Assembly (NCBI RefSeq): GCF_018613875.1
Contig: NZ_JAGGPJ010000002.1
Coordinates: 86,955 to 150,954, forward strand
DNA: 64,000 nt
Source: Arthrobacter sp. ISL-28
Lineage (GTDB): Bacteria > Actinomycetota > Actinomycetes > Actinomycetales > Micrococcaceae
Direction of reading: 5' to 3'
The stretch's first letter is position 1. Every line of letters starts with the position of its first letter. The notes under the pieces were generated by a model. That model worked only from the letters and a program-made list of their open reading frames with translations, was not told the DNA's origin and did not search any database. The position numbers and the translations under genes are program-made. Positions 8,713 through 16,537 of the stretch are shown here, piece after piece.

Positions 8713-8873
8713 CCGCCACTACTGCACCCGGCTGAGGAGATTGCGAGAACGCCCATTGCTTATTCGACACGCGAGTGGGAGGCCTTCGAAACGGCCTGAG
8801 CACGAGTCCTGCCGACTGGCCCATTCTCCTCAGTGCCCTGGTTGGCGGAGCCAGCGGGGGCCCAATCATTCTC

Positions 8874-8934
8874 CTTGATCAAGTCTTGAGCAAGTGCTGA
8901 CCGTGAATTGATTCGAAGCAGACTGTTTCCTGAG
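8874..8934 (+). promoter_or_regulatory. 61-bp regulatory element, copy A, with 11-bp direct repeats
   Basis: CTTGATCAAGT (8874-8884) is followed directly by CTTGAGCAAGT (8885-8895) and GCTGA. A second conserved part, CGAAGCAGA...GTTTCCTGAG, ends at 8934, 60 bases before the signal peptidase gene. The same layout and length recur at 16044-16104 before the second HPt-like gene. Direct repeats one helical turn apart are typical of OmpR- and SARP-type activator sites; the identity of the regulator is inferred only to that level. Confidence 0.7.
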
Positions 8935-8994
8935 GCGGCTCCGGCATCGTAGCGGGTGTCAGGATAATCGGTCTCAAGAAACGGAATCGTCCGC

Positions 8995-9606
8995 ATGGGC
9001 ACGTCAGTCAGTTCAGGTACAGCCTCCGGCTCCACAGCAGCCGGGGTTCGGTTTGCCGGAGTCCGGCGGGTACTCGGCATGATCGTCGGCACGGGCGTCA
9101 CGATCCTTTTCCTGGCAGCGGTTGTCGCAGCGCCGTTGCTTCACGTCGGGTTCTCCCCCGTGCTAACGGGCAGCATGCGTCCAGCCTTTGTCCCCGGCGA
9201 CCTTCTAATCACCGTCCCCGTAGCCGTGGGCGGGCTGGAACCGGGGCAGGTCGCCGTGTTCACGCCGCCAGGCGAAAGTGCCCAGTACGCCCACCGCATC
9301 ACCGCCGTGGCGGGCGACCCGGCGCACCCGGTACTCACCACGAAAGGTGACGCCAATCCTGCTCCGGACCGCTGGCGGGCAAAGCTGAACGAGGACCAGG
9401 TGCCGGTGGTCGTCGCCGTCGTCCCGTATGTGGGCAACGCGGTCCTTTGGGCACAAAACCCGGTCCAACGGGCAATCTTCATCGCTTTGTTCGGCCTGGC
9501 CGTAACAGGGGTCAGCGTCCGCTGGATCCTCGACACTCCATCAGCAGTCTCCGGGCAAACCAGTCCGTCTCCCAAGGTCTCTCACCTCTCCAACACCTCA
9601 AAGTAA
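8995..9606 (+). CDS. SipW-type signal peptidase I (module 1)
   Basis: A 203-residue membrane peptidase of the ER/archaeal (SipW) branch of signal peptidase I. The nucleophile Ser lies in TGSMRP and the general base is His in YAHRI, in place of the Lys of LepB-type enzymes. One membrane segment (about 30-50) precedes the catalytic domain and one follows near the C-terminus (about 160-180). In Bacilli such enzymes process TasA/TapA-type matrix proteins; a TasA-like gene starts 9 bases downstream, so it is the likely substrate. The shared 61-bp element lies just upstream. Confidence 0.9.
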   Translation: MGTSVSSGTASGSTAAGVRFAGVRRVLGMIVGTGVTILFLAAVVAAPLLHVGFSPVLTGSMRPAFVPGDLLITVPVAVGGLEPGQVAVFTPPGESAQYAHRITAVAGDPAHPVLTTKGDANPAPDRWRAKLNEDQVPVVVAVVPYVGNAVLWAQNPVQRAIFIALFGLAVTGVSVRWILDTPSAVSGQTSPSPKVSHLSNTSK

Positions 9607-9615
9607 GGATCTCCA

Positions 9616-10272
9616 ATGTCTACTCAGGAAACCCGTTCCGCCACCCGCCCCAACCGCCGCCTGCTCGCAGCCTTCGCCATCGGCGCTGCCGGCCTGGCCA
9701 TCACCGGCGGCGGCGTCTACGCCGCGCTGAACGCCACCGCCTCCAACACCACGGCGCAGAACGCCAGCAGCGGCATCCTGAGCCTGACCATGGTCAACGT
9801 CGGGACCGGCTTCAGCCAGGCGGTTTCCAATCTCGCCCCCGGGGACGTCGTGAACCGGTACGTCAACCTCACCCAGGGTGCCGGCCTCGACGGCAAAGAC
9901 CTAACCCTGGCTGTGGCCGACGCCACGCCCACGCTCCTCACGACAGACGCCACAAAGGGACTCCGCGTCAAGGTCACCCAGTGCGACGGAACGTGGACCC
10001 CCGGAACTGGAGCCGGCTCGTGCGACGGGACCACCACCGTCCTGCTCAACAACGCCGCATTGAGCACACTCACCGCCACCCCGGCATCGGTCAAGGCCGG
10101 AACCAACGCGGCCGGCACCACACTGAAACTGCAGATCGCCCTGACCCTGCCGGACCAGGCGGAAACCACTGTCAACGGAGACGCCCCTGCCGGCACTATC
10201 CAGGGCCTGTCCTCCTCCCTGACCTGGACCTTCGGCGAAACCCAGCGCACCGCCACCACCACCGGAAGCTAG
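9616..10272 (+). CDS. TasA-like SipW-substrate secreted protein
   Basis: A 218-residue exported protein. Residues 15-36 form a hydrophobic signal (LLAAFAIGAAGLAITGGGVYA) ending at ALNATASN, the pattern of SipW-dependent signals in the TasA/CalY group. The mature part is Thr- and Ala-rich beta protein with NLAPGDVVNRYVNLT, much like the start of TasA-type proteins, and a paired Cys stretch (about VTQCDGTW and GSCDG). It is expected to be a cell-surface or matrix fibre subunit; that role is inferred from the family and the adjacent peptidase. Confidence 0.83.
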   Translation: MSTQETRSATRPNRRLLAAFAIGAAGLAITGGGVYAALNATASNTTAQNASSGILSLTMVNVGTGFSQAVSNLAPGDVVNRYVNLTQGAGLDGKDLTLAVADATPTLLTTDATKGLRVKVTQCDGTWTPGTGAGSCDGTTTVLLNNAALSTLTATPASVKAGTNAAGTTLKLQIALTLPDQAETTVNGDAPAGTIQGLSSSLTWTFGETQRTATTTGS

Positions 10273-10277
10273 TTCCA

Positions 10278-10829
10278 GTGAGTGTGCACTCCCCAAGCAT
10301 CAGAGCGGGGGCCGCTGTGGCGGTCACCGCTCTGCTGCTGTGCACCTCACTGGCAACAGCGGACGCGGCCGGTACCGCCCAGGCCGCGTCGGCGACGAGA
10401 GCCGTCAGCAGCGGTAGCTGGGGAGCCGTCGCGACCACCAGAGGGGCAGCGCCTTACGGTACGGCCCCTCTGGCACTGACTTTCACGGCATTAGGAACGG
10501 ACCGCCAGTACTTCAGCGTCGTCAACACGGGAACCCTCCCTCTCATCCGCGAGACGTTCACAGCCACAACAACCACGGGCTCCGCCGCCATCGAAGCGTG
10601 CAGCACAACATGGAACGAATCCACCGGCAGCTGCCCCTCAGGGACCATTACGACGGTTACCACTACAGGGGTTGGGCCCACATCGTTCGCCGCCCCTCTT
10701 CCGACCGCCGGGTCCGCAGTCCGTCTACGCGCCCGTAGAACCTCTCTCCTGCAACTGAATTTGACCGTGACGGTGGGAGTTTCAGTGGACCGTACGCAAG
10801 TTCGGATGGCGAGCACGACCGGAAGCTGA
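10278..10829 (+). CDS. secreted Thr-rich protein in the TasA-like operon
   Basis: A 183-residue protein with a Sec-like signal peptide (AGAAVAVTALLLCTSLATADAAG) and a mature beta-rich, Thr-rich domain with two Cys (EACSTTWN, GSCPSG). It begins at a GTG five bases after the preceding stop with GGAAG upstream. No domain is recognised; its place suggests an accessory or minor subunit of the surface structure. A longer alternative frame upstream overlaps the previous two genes and is an artefact of GC-rich codon bias. Confidence 0.72.
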   Translation: MSVHSPSIRAGAAVAVTALLLCTSLATADAAGTAQAASATRAVSSGSWGAVATTRGAAPYGTAPLALTFTALGTDRQYFSVVNTGTLPLIRETFTATTTTGSAAIEACSTTWNESTGSCPSGTITTVTTTGVGPTSFAAPLPTAGSAVRLRARRTSLLQLNLTVTVGVSVDRTQVRMASTTGS

Positions 10830-10901
10830 ACCGCAGACCGGACCGAGTCCCAGACATTCGAAGGGGCTCATTACAAAACCCCTATCGAACGGAATGAGAC
10901 C

Positions 10902-11273
10902 ATGGAATCTCACGGCAACGAAGCCGTCTTCTCCGTCTCCCGGCTGCTTCGCCTCGCCGAGGACCTAGAAAGCAATGACATCGCCATCAGCTATGCCGCC
11001 ATGTACCTAAAGATGCTTCCCGGCAGGGTGGACCAACTCCTGTCCACGCTTCGCGCTGGTGACATGCGTGCCGCCATGGACGTCGTGCTCAGCCTAAAGG
11101 TCCGGTCGCACATGGTCGGCGGGCTGGCGTTGGAACGGTCCTGCCGCCTCCTGGAACAAAACCTGCGCGACGGCGATATCGCCGCAGCGGCACGGGCCGC
11201 CGACGCGATCGTCAGGGACAGCGTGAAGCTGCAGCTGGCACTGGAGGAGTTCCTCCAGCACGCCGAAGACTGA
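10902..11273 (+). CDS. HPt-like domain protein lacking the phospho-His (copy 1)
   Basis: A 123-residue helical protein with the shape of a histidine phosphotransfer (HPt) domain over about residues 25-110: LSLKVRSHMVGGLALERSC aligns with the H-x-L-K-G...L...LE helix of HPt proteins, but the phospho-accepting His position is Leu. It is therefore predicted unable to relay phosphate and may work as a binding module. It is almost identical (about 97 percent by hand count of bases) to the gene at 16166. It follows the TasA-like operon after 72 bases and is probably cotranscribed. Confidence 0.75.
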   Translation: MESHGNEAVFSVSRLLRLAEDLESNDIAISYAAMYLKMLPGRVDQLLSTLRAGDMRAAMDVVLSLKVRSHMVGGLALERSCRLLEQNLRDGDIAAAARAADAIVRDSVKLQLALEEFLQHAED

Positions 11274-11341
11274 CCCCTCGTTACCTCTTTCGTAGCCCGG
11301 GTCCTGTTGCAGGATGAGGGCCTGTCAGGCATTGTTCGACG

Positions 11342-11970
11342 ATGACCGCATCGATTGGAAAGCCTTACGACATCGTGGCGGCGTTCGGCGGCGAGGGCAT
11401 CAGTGAGAACTTGCGCGCGCACATCACAAAGTACGCCCACAGCGCTTTCGGCTCCTACGGGGCCTCCGACCTTGGGATCAATCTGGCTATCGAGACGGAT
11501 TACACAGTGGAGCTCCGGCAGGCCATCGCGGCCAACCCTGCGCTGTCGGCGCGGCTAACCAAGCAGGCAGAGTCCGGTGCTGCCGATGATCTTCCAGTTC
11601 AACCCCTATGACTACCTCATGGAAACAAACGGGGGCGGAGAACTCGTCGTCACGATCGTACGAAAAGAGAACGTCAATCCGCGGATCCGATACGACATTC
11701 ATGACCGCGGGCACGTGCTGCGCATGCGCCACCTCAACGCCGTGCTCAAGGAATTCGGCTCGAACGCATCTTTCAACAACGCAATCCTCACATCACCTGA
11801 CACCAGGCCTGCCCACGGTTGCCTTCTATCCGCTGCGCACAGGCCCCTTCAGGTCTGATGGCGCGAAGCTCAAGAACGAGTACGTTTGGCAGCTGGGTCC
11901 CTCAGCTCTCCAAGACTGGAGTTTGGACCTCACCTTCCAGGCACGGAAGAATCCGGCAGCCGCCGATTGA
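11342..11970 (+). pseudogene. remnant of phenylacetate-CoA ligase-like (PaaK family) gene
   Basis: Three successive frames together read as the C-terminal part of a PaaK-like adenylate-forming enzyme. The first frame carries KPYDIVAAFGGEGISENLR and INLAIETDYTVELR; the second (from about 11583) MIFQFNPYDYLMET, ELVVTIVRKENVNPRIRYD and DRGHVLRM; the third (from about 11812) LPTVAFYPLRTGPFRSDGA. At least two frameshifts separate them and the N-terminal half is missing. It fills the gap between the two surface-protein modules. Confidence 0.65.
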
Positions 11971-12015
11971 ATCCAGTGGGGGCATCCACACCAGTCCCCG
12001 CGCAGCCGGTTGAGG

Positions 12016-13752
12016 TCAGCCGGCGCCGCGCTGGAAGACTACCGGTCCGGCGGCGGCGGTCGCGAGGTAGAGTTCGGCGGTGCTGCCCACGGCGGCGATC
12101 CGCAGCGCGGAAACTTTGTATTGCCCGTCGGCCGCGTTGCCAGCGACAGCAGCACTCACCGGCGCCCCCGGCTGGTCCGGCTGGACGTTGACGGTCAAGG
12201 TCAGGGTGTCCGCCAGCGGCGACAGTGCCGAGTCCGCTGCATCGACTACAGGGAGAACAGCGGACTGGATTGCCGCTGCAGTCATAGGAACCAGGGCGCC
12301 CGGACCAAACAGCGTGTCGTCGAAGGCGCCGGCCACGATTTCCCCCGTTCCCGAAGCCAAGGCCGCGGTGATGGGCTCAAGAAGAGCCTCCAGTCCCGGA
12401 AGCCCGAGGCCCAGGACTTTAGTGGACACGGTCGGCGCGGGCAGGGGTGCGGGTGGCGTCTGGGGCAGGAAGGCTCCCACTGTCGTGGCGTAGCCAAGTG
12501 ACACTTCTGTCACATCGATTTTCCCGAGAAGGGGATCGTCCGCCTGCAGCACCACCGTTGTATCCATCGTGAAAGATGTTGCCGCGAGCGCCTTCTCGAT
12601 CTCGGCGGAGATCGCCTCGCCCCAGGCTTCCAGCAGCGCGGAGGTCCGCTGGGTAAGATTCTGAACCGCCCCAGCACCAAAGGCCACCCGGGTGTTGGCA
12701 GGCAGCCCGTTCAGTCCAGCCGACCCATAGGCGAGCTTGGCCAGGTCAAAGGAGATCGTGGCATTCACCAGGTCAATGCTCACCACGCCATCCGTCAGCG
12801 GTGTTGTGAGCAGCTGACGCGCAGCGGACAAGTTGGGAGCGCCGAAGGTGATCTCCGTGGTCACGGATCCGGCGGCCAGCTCGTCGCTTGACTGCGAAAC
12901 CAGATCTGTCACGCCGGCTTTCACGGCGGCCCTGAGGGAGCCGGTGGTGGCGGCTGCAGCAAGCTCCTGGCTGACCCGATCAATCGTCCCGGAAACGCTG
13001 CCCGTCATGGTGTGGATCAATCCCGCGGACAGGTTCAGTCCGAGCCCGGCGATGCCGTAGCGTCGGTCCACTGCAGGGCTTGGGTCGAGCGTGGGCCAGC
13101 CGTTGGTCAGGGTGCACGCATCCACTGCAGCTGAGCTGGCAACAGCGCCCACATCAAGGGTCACGGCCACCTCTGATGACGGGACGAATGATTCCAGGTT
13201 CACGCTGGCTGCGGTGGGCGCGGTGGTGGATCCTGCCGCGGTTCCGGTCCCGTCAATGGCGCCCGACTGGTCGCTGACCAGGCCTGCGGCTCCGGCGGCC
13301 TGGCCGCTCGCCTTTGCCTGCGCCCATTGGGTGTAGGCGCCGGCGTTTCCTGCCGGTTGGTTCAGCCCCACCGCCGTGGAGAGCAATGGCATGCCGAGGG
13401 CGCCGGCCTCCAAGGCCGAGGTGTGCGTCACGGGGTCCACTTGGGTGGCTGTTCCCGGCGCCACGGTCACGGTGCCGTTGGCGTTTCCTACCTGGACACC
13501 CTGGACGGCTGCCAAAGTGTCCAACTCCGCTCCGCCCAGGGATCCGGACAGCTGCCGCCCTGCTGATTCTGTCTGGAAGAGCGTCGTTGTGGTGCAGTCG
13601 CCTGCCACCATGACGCCGGCTGCGGCACTGACGTACTCGTCATCAGTCCAGGCGGCAAGGGTTCCTGAGGTCGCGGTCAGCAACGCCATGGACGCCACGG
13701 TGAGCGCGGCCAATGGCGCCAGGGTACGGAGCCGTGCGTCGGAGGTTCTCAC
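12016..13752 (-). CDS. choice-of-anchor G type surface protein
   Basis: A 578-residue exported protein. The N-terminus (LAALTVASMALLTATSGTLAAWTDDEY) is a SipW-type signal with the AAWTD motif at the cleavage site. The long Ala/Thr/Val-rich body has the character of choice-of-anchor G proteins, with no LPxTG-like tail visible at its own C-terminus. Its start overlaps the stop of the LAxTG protein gene by 4 bases, so it is the last gene of a four-gene minus-strand operon that starts at 15742. The role is presumably structural at the cell surface. The family call is from overall look and context. Confidence 0.75.
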   Translation of the reverse strand: MRTSDARLRTLAPLAALTVASMALLTATSGTLAAWTDDEYVSAAAGVMVAGDCTTTTLFQTESAGRQLSGSLGGAELDTLAAVQGVQVGNANGTVTVAPGTATQVDPVTHTSALEAGALGMPLLSTAVGLNQPAGNAGAYTQWAQAKASGQAAGAAGLVSDQSGAIDGTGTAAGSTTAPTAASVNLESFVPSSEVAVTLDVGAVASSAAVDACTLTNGWPTLDPSPAVDRRYGIAGLGLNLSAGLIHTMTGSVSGTIDRVSQELAAAATTGSLRAAVKAGVTDLVSQSSDELAAGSVTTEITFGAPNLSAARQLLTTPLTDGVVSIDLVNATISFDLAKLAYGSAGLNGLPANTRVAFGAGAVQNLTQRTSALLEAWGEAISAEIEKALAATSFTMDTTVVLQADDPLLGKIDVTEVSLGYATTVGAFLPQTPPAPLPAPTVSTKVLGLGLPGLEALLEPITAALASGTGEIVAGAFDDTLFGPGALVPMTAAAIQSAVLPVVDAADSALSPLADTLTLTVNVQPDQPGAPVSAAVAGNAADGQYKVSALRIAAVGSTAELYLATAAAGPVVFQRGAG

Positions 13753-14417
13753 AAGGACCTCCGACGGCGGGCCAGCAGTAGGGCTGCGCCCGCGGCAACG
13801 AGCGCAATACCTGCCGCGACGTAGCCAAGGAGCTCGGCTCCGGTTCGGGCGAGAGGATTATGGGACGACTCGTCACCACCGGCCACAACACCGATGCCGA
13901 ACTTCAAGCTTCCGGCGTCAGGGCTGGCGGAGCGGGAGCCTTCCAGGCTGAACAGCACCCAGGGTTCGTCTGCGGCGGTAAAGCTGCCGAGGGGATAGCT
14001 GAGGGTGCCGGCGGCAGAGAAGCTTTCGGCGGCGAGGATCCGGCGTTCTTCGGCGGGGCAGCTCATGGCGGCGTCCTTTCCGCTTGTGCCCTGCCATTGA
14101 ACGGGGCAGGAACGGGCGGTGATCCGGTAGGCATCCGGCCCGGCAGCAAGGGAGCCCGTCGCTTGGACCTCGACGGTCGCCGAAGCGTTCTCCGGGCCGT
14201 CCAGCACCACGCCGACCTGCCAGCTGAAGGACTGCCCGGCGGCGAGGTGCGGTATGTCCAGCGGATAGACCGAAGACGTCAGCCGCAGCATGGCCTCCCC
14301 TCCGGTTTCGGGCAGGGGCAGCACCGGATCAGCTGCTGCGGCGGTGCCAGCGCCTGATAAGAGCAGGAGCAGAACAGCGGCCGCGAGCGCGGGGCTACGG
14401 AAGTGTACTCGTCCCAC
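13749..14417 (-). CDS. LAxTG-anchored surface protein
   Basis: A 222-residue protein with a Sec signal peptide (LAAAVLLLLLSGAGTAAAA), a beta-rich extracellular domain with two Cys (ARSCPVQW, AAMSCPAEE), and a complete cell-wall sorting signal: NPLARTGAELL, a hydrophobic segment and a RRRR tail. LAxTG is the recognition form linked to class E sortases in high-GC actinobacteria. No sortase gene lies in the window, so anchoring must use one encoded elsewhere. The start overlaps the signal peptidase gene by 23 bases. Confidence 0.82.
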   Translation of the reverse strand: MGRVHFRSPALAAAVLLLLLSGAGTAAAADPVLPLPETGGEAMLRLTSSVYPLDIPHLAAGQSFSWQVGVVLDGPENASATVEVQATGSLAAGPDAYRITARSCPVQWQGTSGKDAAMSCPAEERRILAAESFSAAGTLSYPLGSFTAADEPWVLFSLEGSRSASPDAGSLKFGIGVVAGGDESSHNPLARTGAELLGYVAAGIALVAAGAALLLARRRRSL

Positions 14418-15018
14418 AAGGCACCTCCCCTGCCGGTGCCGCTTGATCCTCGGCCGGCCAGCCGGCGTCGGGCGCTACCTGCTGCCGGCGGGGCCAAAAG
14501 ACCCAGCCCACCAATCCCGCCAGCAGTACGCTGCTGGTCCCCAGCACCGTGGGTGAGCGCAGCCCCATGACCACAGATCCGGCGGCCGGGACGGCAACAA
14601 GCATCTTCCGTGCTGACTGGACCCGGTACTCAACCGGATCCTCGGCGCTGTTCGCGTCGCCCTTCAGGATCAGGACGGCGCCGCCCGCCGAGGCGGGGTC
14701 GGGCTTAACGGAGACCACGCGGTGCGTGACCGGGACGGACGCGGCGGTCCGTTGTACTGTCGCAACGTCGCCCGGTTTCAGGGACGACGCCGGGACGTCC
14801 CGGACCGCAGCCAGGGCACCTACCGGATAAGCGGGTTCCATGGAGCCGGTACGAAACACCACGAAGCTGATGCTGAACAGGGCCGAGGCGATGACGCTGG
14901 CAATGCAGGCGACACCGAGGACAGCCAGGAGCGTCAGGCCCCAGGAACCGGCCCGTCCGACGAGGCGTTTCAGGGGCGGGCCGGCGAACCGGGGGCGTTG
15001 CTGTATTGGGGTTTGCAC
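14395..15018 (-). CDS. SipW-type signal peptidase I (module 2)
   Basis: A 207-residue paralogue of the peptidase at 8995. It has the same plan: membrane segment (about 28-55), Ser in RTGSMEP, His in VTHRVVSV, KGDAN box, then a second membrane segment and a charged tail. It lies between a SipW-substrate gene upstream and the LAxTG and anchor-G genes downstream, all read in one direction, so each module has its own peptidase. Sequence divergence from module 1 is large outside the motifs, which argues against a recent duplication of the whole module. Confidence 0.9.
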   Translation of the reverse strand: MQTPIQQRPRFAGPPLKRLVGRAGSWGLTLLAVLGVACIASVIASALFSISFVVFRTGSMEPAYPVGALAAVRDVPASSLKPGDVATVQRTAASVPVTHRVVSVKPDPASAGGAVLILKGDANSAEDPVEYRVQSARKMLVAVPAAGSVVMGLRSPTVLGTSSVLLAGLVGWVFWPRRQQVAPDAGWPAEDQAAPAGEVPCGTSTLP

Positions 15019-15037
15019 GGGGTCTGTGACGGACGGA

Positions 15038-15742
15038 CTATTGCCCGGTCACGCTGGTGAAGCGCCACAGCGGCACCACGTTCTTGCCCTGGAGGTCGGT
15101 GTCGGTTGTTCCTGCCGGCAGGGTCATGGCGAAGCAGAGGTTCACGGGTGCCCCGGCTGCCCCGGACGCGCCGGCGGCGAGCGCGAAGGGATCCGCTCCG
15201 AGGGTATCCAGCGGGGAATTGGCCGAAACCAGGACGGTCCCGGCCGTCTTGTCACCGGCGGCGCTGCAGTCTGCGGCGTCCAGGCCGACCCAGGCCCGGT
15301 AGCGCAGGGCGTCGTAGAGGGCGGTGCTGTTGTCGTCTCCGCGGGCGGGGTTGGTCGCCTGCACGGCCTCGGCGAGCGACACTGTCAGGGCTTCCGAGCC
15401 CGCCTTGGCGCGTACCTGGAACGGGGCGTAGACAGTGTCTCCAGGCAACAGACTGGCAGCCTTGATGGTGAAATCGAGGCGGCCGCCGTTTGCCTCCGGT
15501 TCATCGGTCCACGATGCCTCAGCGAAGGGTGCAACCGTGTTCTGTTCCATGGCGTAGATCTTTGTCCCTGGCGTGTCGCTGCCGGGCCCGGCACCGCCGA
15601 ACACCCATTCGTTGTCCGTCCACGCCGCGAGCGTGAAGGCGGCCCCCACACCCAGGACCAGCCCGGAGGCCAGGAGTGCACGGGTTTTCCCACGCCGCCC
15701 AGCGGATTTTGACACTTCTGTGGCGCTAGCGTCTGAAAGCAT
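15038..15742 (-). CDS. SipW-substrate (TasA-like) exported protein, module 2
   Basis: A 234-residue protein with a 40-residue N-terminal signal that ends FTLAAWTDNEWV, matching the SipW-dependent signal class (hydrophobic helix and AxxAWTD-like site). The mature part is a beta-sandwich-like domain with SLLPGDTVYAPFQVR, resembling the APGD...N-terminal strand of TasA/CalY proteins, and two Cys. It is the first gene of the minus-strand operon and is processed presumably by the peptidase encoded next. A long (about 260 base) leader lies between it and the reversed 11-bp repeats. Confidence 0.85.
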   Translation of the reverse strand: MLSDASATEVSKSAGRRGKTRALLASGLVLGVGAAFTLAAWTDNEWVFGGAGPGSDTPGTKIYAMEQNTVAPFAEASWTDEPEANGGRLDFTIKAASLLPGDTVYAPFQVRAKAGSEALTVSLAEAVQATNPARGDDNSTALYDALRYRAWVGLDAADCSAAGDKTAGTVLVSANSPLDTLGADPFALAAGASGAAGAPVNLCFAMTLPAGTTDTDLQGKNVVPLWRFTSVTGQ

Positions 15743-15855
15743 TACGAGACCCCTTTTATAACATTGGTGAGACCGAATAGACCGCGATCAGCACAAACCC
15801 AACCAAGACCTGCCGTCTGCTCTGAACGCAACAGAAAATGTTCCGCTGTGCCGTG

Positions 15856-15878
15856 ACCCTAGAAATAGGACCTAGGGT
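15856..15878. promoter_or_regulatory. inverted repeat in leader of module 2 operon
   Basis: ACCCTAG (15856-15862) and CTAGGGT (15872-15878) form a perfect 7-bp inverted repeat with a 9-base spacer, about 115 bases upstream of the module 2 operon start. It has the size of a dimeric repressor operator. Confidence 0.4.
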
Positions 15879-15998
15879 AAAACTCGGAATGTCGCGGCCT
15901 GTTTGCGTGAAACAGTTCCAAATTTTGCAATAGCAAGCCTGCTGTTTTCTGTCCTCGTACTCTCCGGTCCGAGGATCAAGGAAAGTGCCCGGTTTTAC

Positions 15999-16020
15999 TC
16001 AAGACTGAGTCAAGATCGAG
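15999..16020 (-). promoter_or_regulatory. reversed 11-bp direct repeat site facing module 2
   Basis: TCAAGACTGAG (15999-16009) is followed directly by TCAAGATCGAG (16010-16020). Read on the minus strand this gives two CTTGA cores 11 bp apart, as in the elements at 8874 and 16044 but pointing at the minus-strand operon. The similarity outside the CTTGA cores is partial, so confidence is moderate. Confidence 0.5.
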
Positions 16021-16043
16021 CGCCCCGGGACTGCGGGTTTCGT

Positions 16044-16104
16044 CTTGATCACGTCTTGATCAAGTGCTGATGCGTTGTTGACCCGAAGCAGATCGTTTCC
16101 TGAG
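16044..16104 (+). promoter_or_regulatory. 61-bp regulatory element, copy B, with 11-bp direct repeats
   Basis: CTTGATCACGT (16044-16054) and CTTGATCAAGT (16055-16065) are followed by GCTGA and, at the same distance as in copy A, by CGAAGCAGATCGTTTCCTGAG ending at 16104. It lies 61 bases upstream of the second HPt-like gene. Copy A at 8874 has the same length and order. Shared placement before paralogous gene sets argues for co-regulation. Confidence 0.72.
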
Positions 16105-16165
16105 CCGTGCACGGCATGGTTATTGCTACTCACCGCATATGACCGGCACCGTTCGGAAGAAGACA

Positions 16166-16537
16166 ATGGCACTTCAAGGAAACGAAGCCGTATTTTCCGT
16201 CTCCCGGCTGCTTCGCCTCGCCGAGGACCTCGAAAGCAATGACATCGCCATCAGCTATGCCGCCATGTACCTAAAGATGCTTCCCGGCAAGGTGGACCAA
16301 CTCCTATCCACGCTTCGCGCTGGTGACATGCGTGCGGCCATGGACGTCGTGCTCAGCCTGAAGGTCCGGTCGCACATGGTCGGCGGGCTGGCGTTGGAAC
16401 GGTCCTGCCGCCTCCTGGAACAAAGCCTGCGCGACGGCGATATCGCCGCAGCGGCACGGGCCGCCGACGCGGTCGTCAGGGACAGCGTGAGGCTGCAGCT
16501 GGCACTGGAGGAGTTCCTCCAGCACGCTGAAGACTGA
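16166..16537 (+). CDS. HPt-like domain protein lacking the phospho-His (copy 2)
   Basis: A 123-residue near-twin of the protein coded at 10902; by hand about eleven base differences fall in the shared 354 bases and most are silent. The HPt-like helix again has Leu at the His position (LSLKVRSHMVGG). The ATG at 16166 is preferred to an upstream ATG at 16139 because the protein start then matches copy 1 and GAAGAAG lies just upstream. It is divergent from the module 2 operon and directly downstream of regulatory copy B. Confidence 0.75.
   Translation: MALQGNEAVFSVSRLLRLAEDLESNDIAISYAAMYLKMLPGKVDQLLSTLRAGDMRAAMDVVLSLKVRSHMVGGLALERSCRLLEQSLRDGDIAAAARAADAVVRDSVRLQLALEEFLQHAED

Noticed and set aside
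9447..10277. Long frame upstream of and joined to the secreted protein at 10278
   Set aside because: It overlaps the peptidase and TasA-like genes in another frame and translates to Arg/His-rich sequence; the GTG at 10278 has its own ribosome site and signal peptide.
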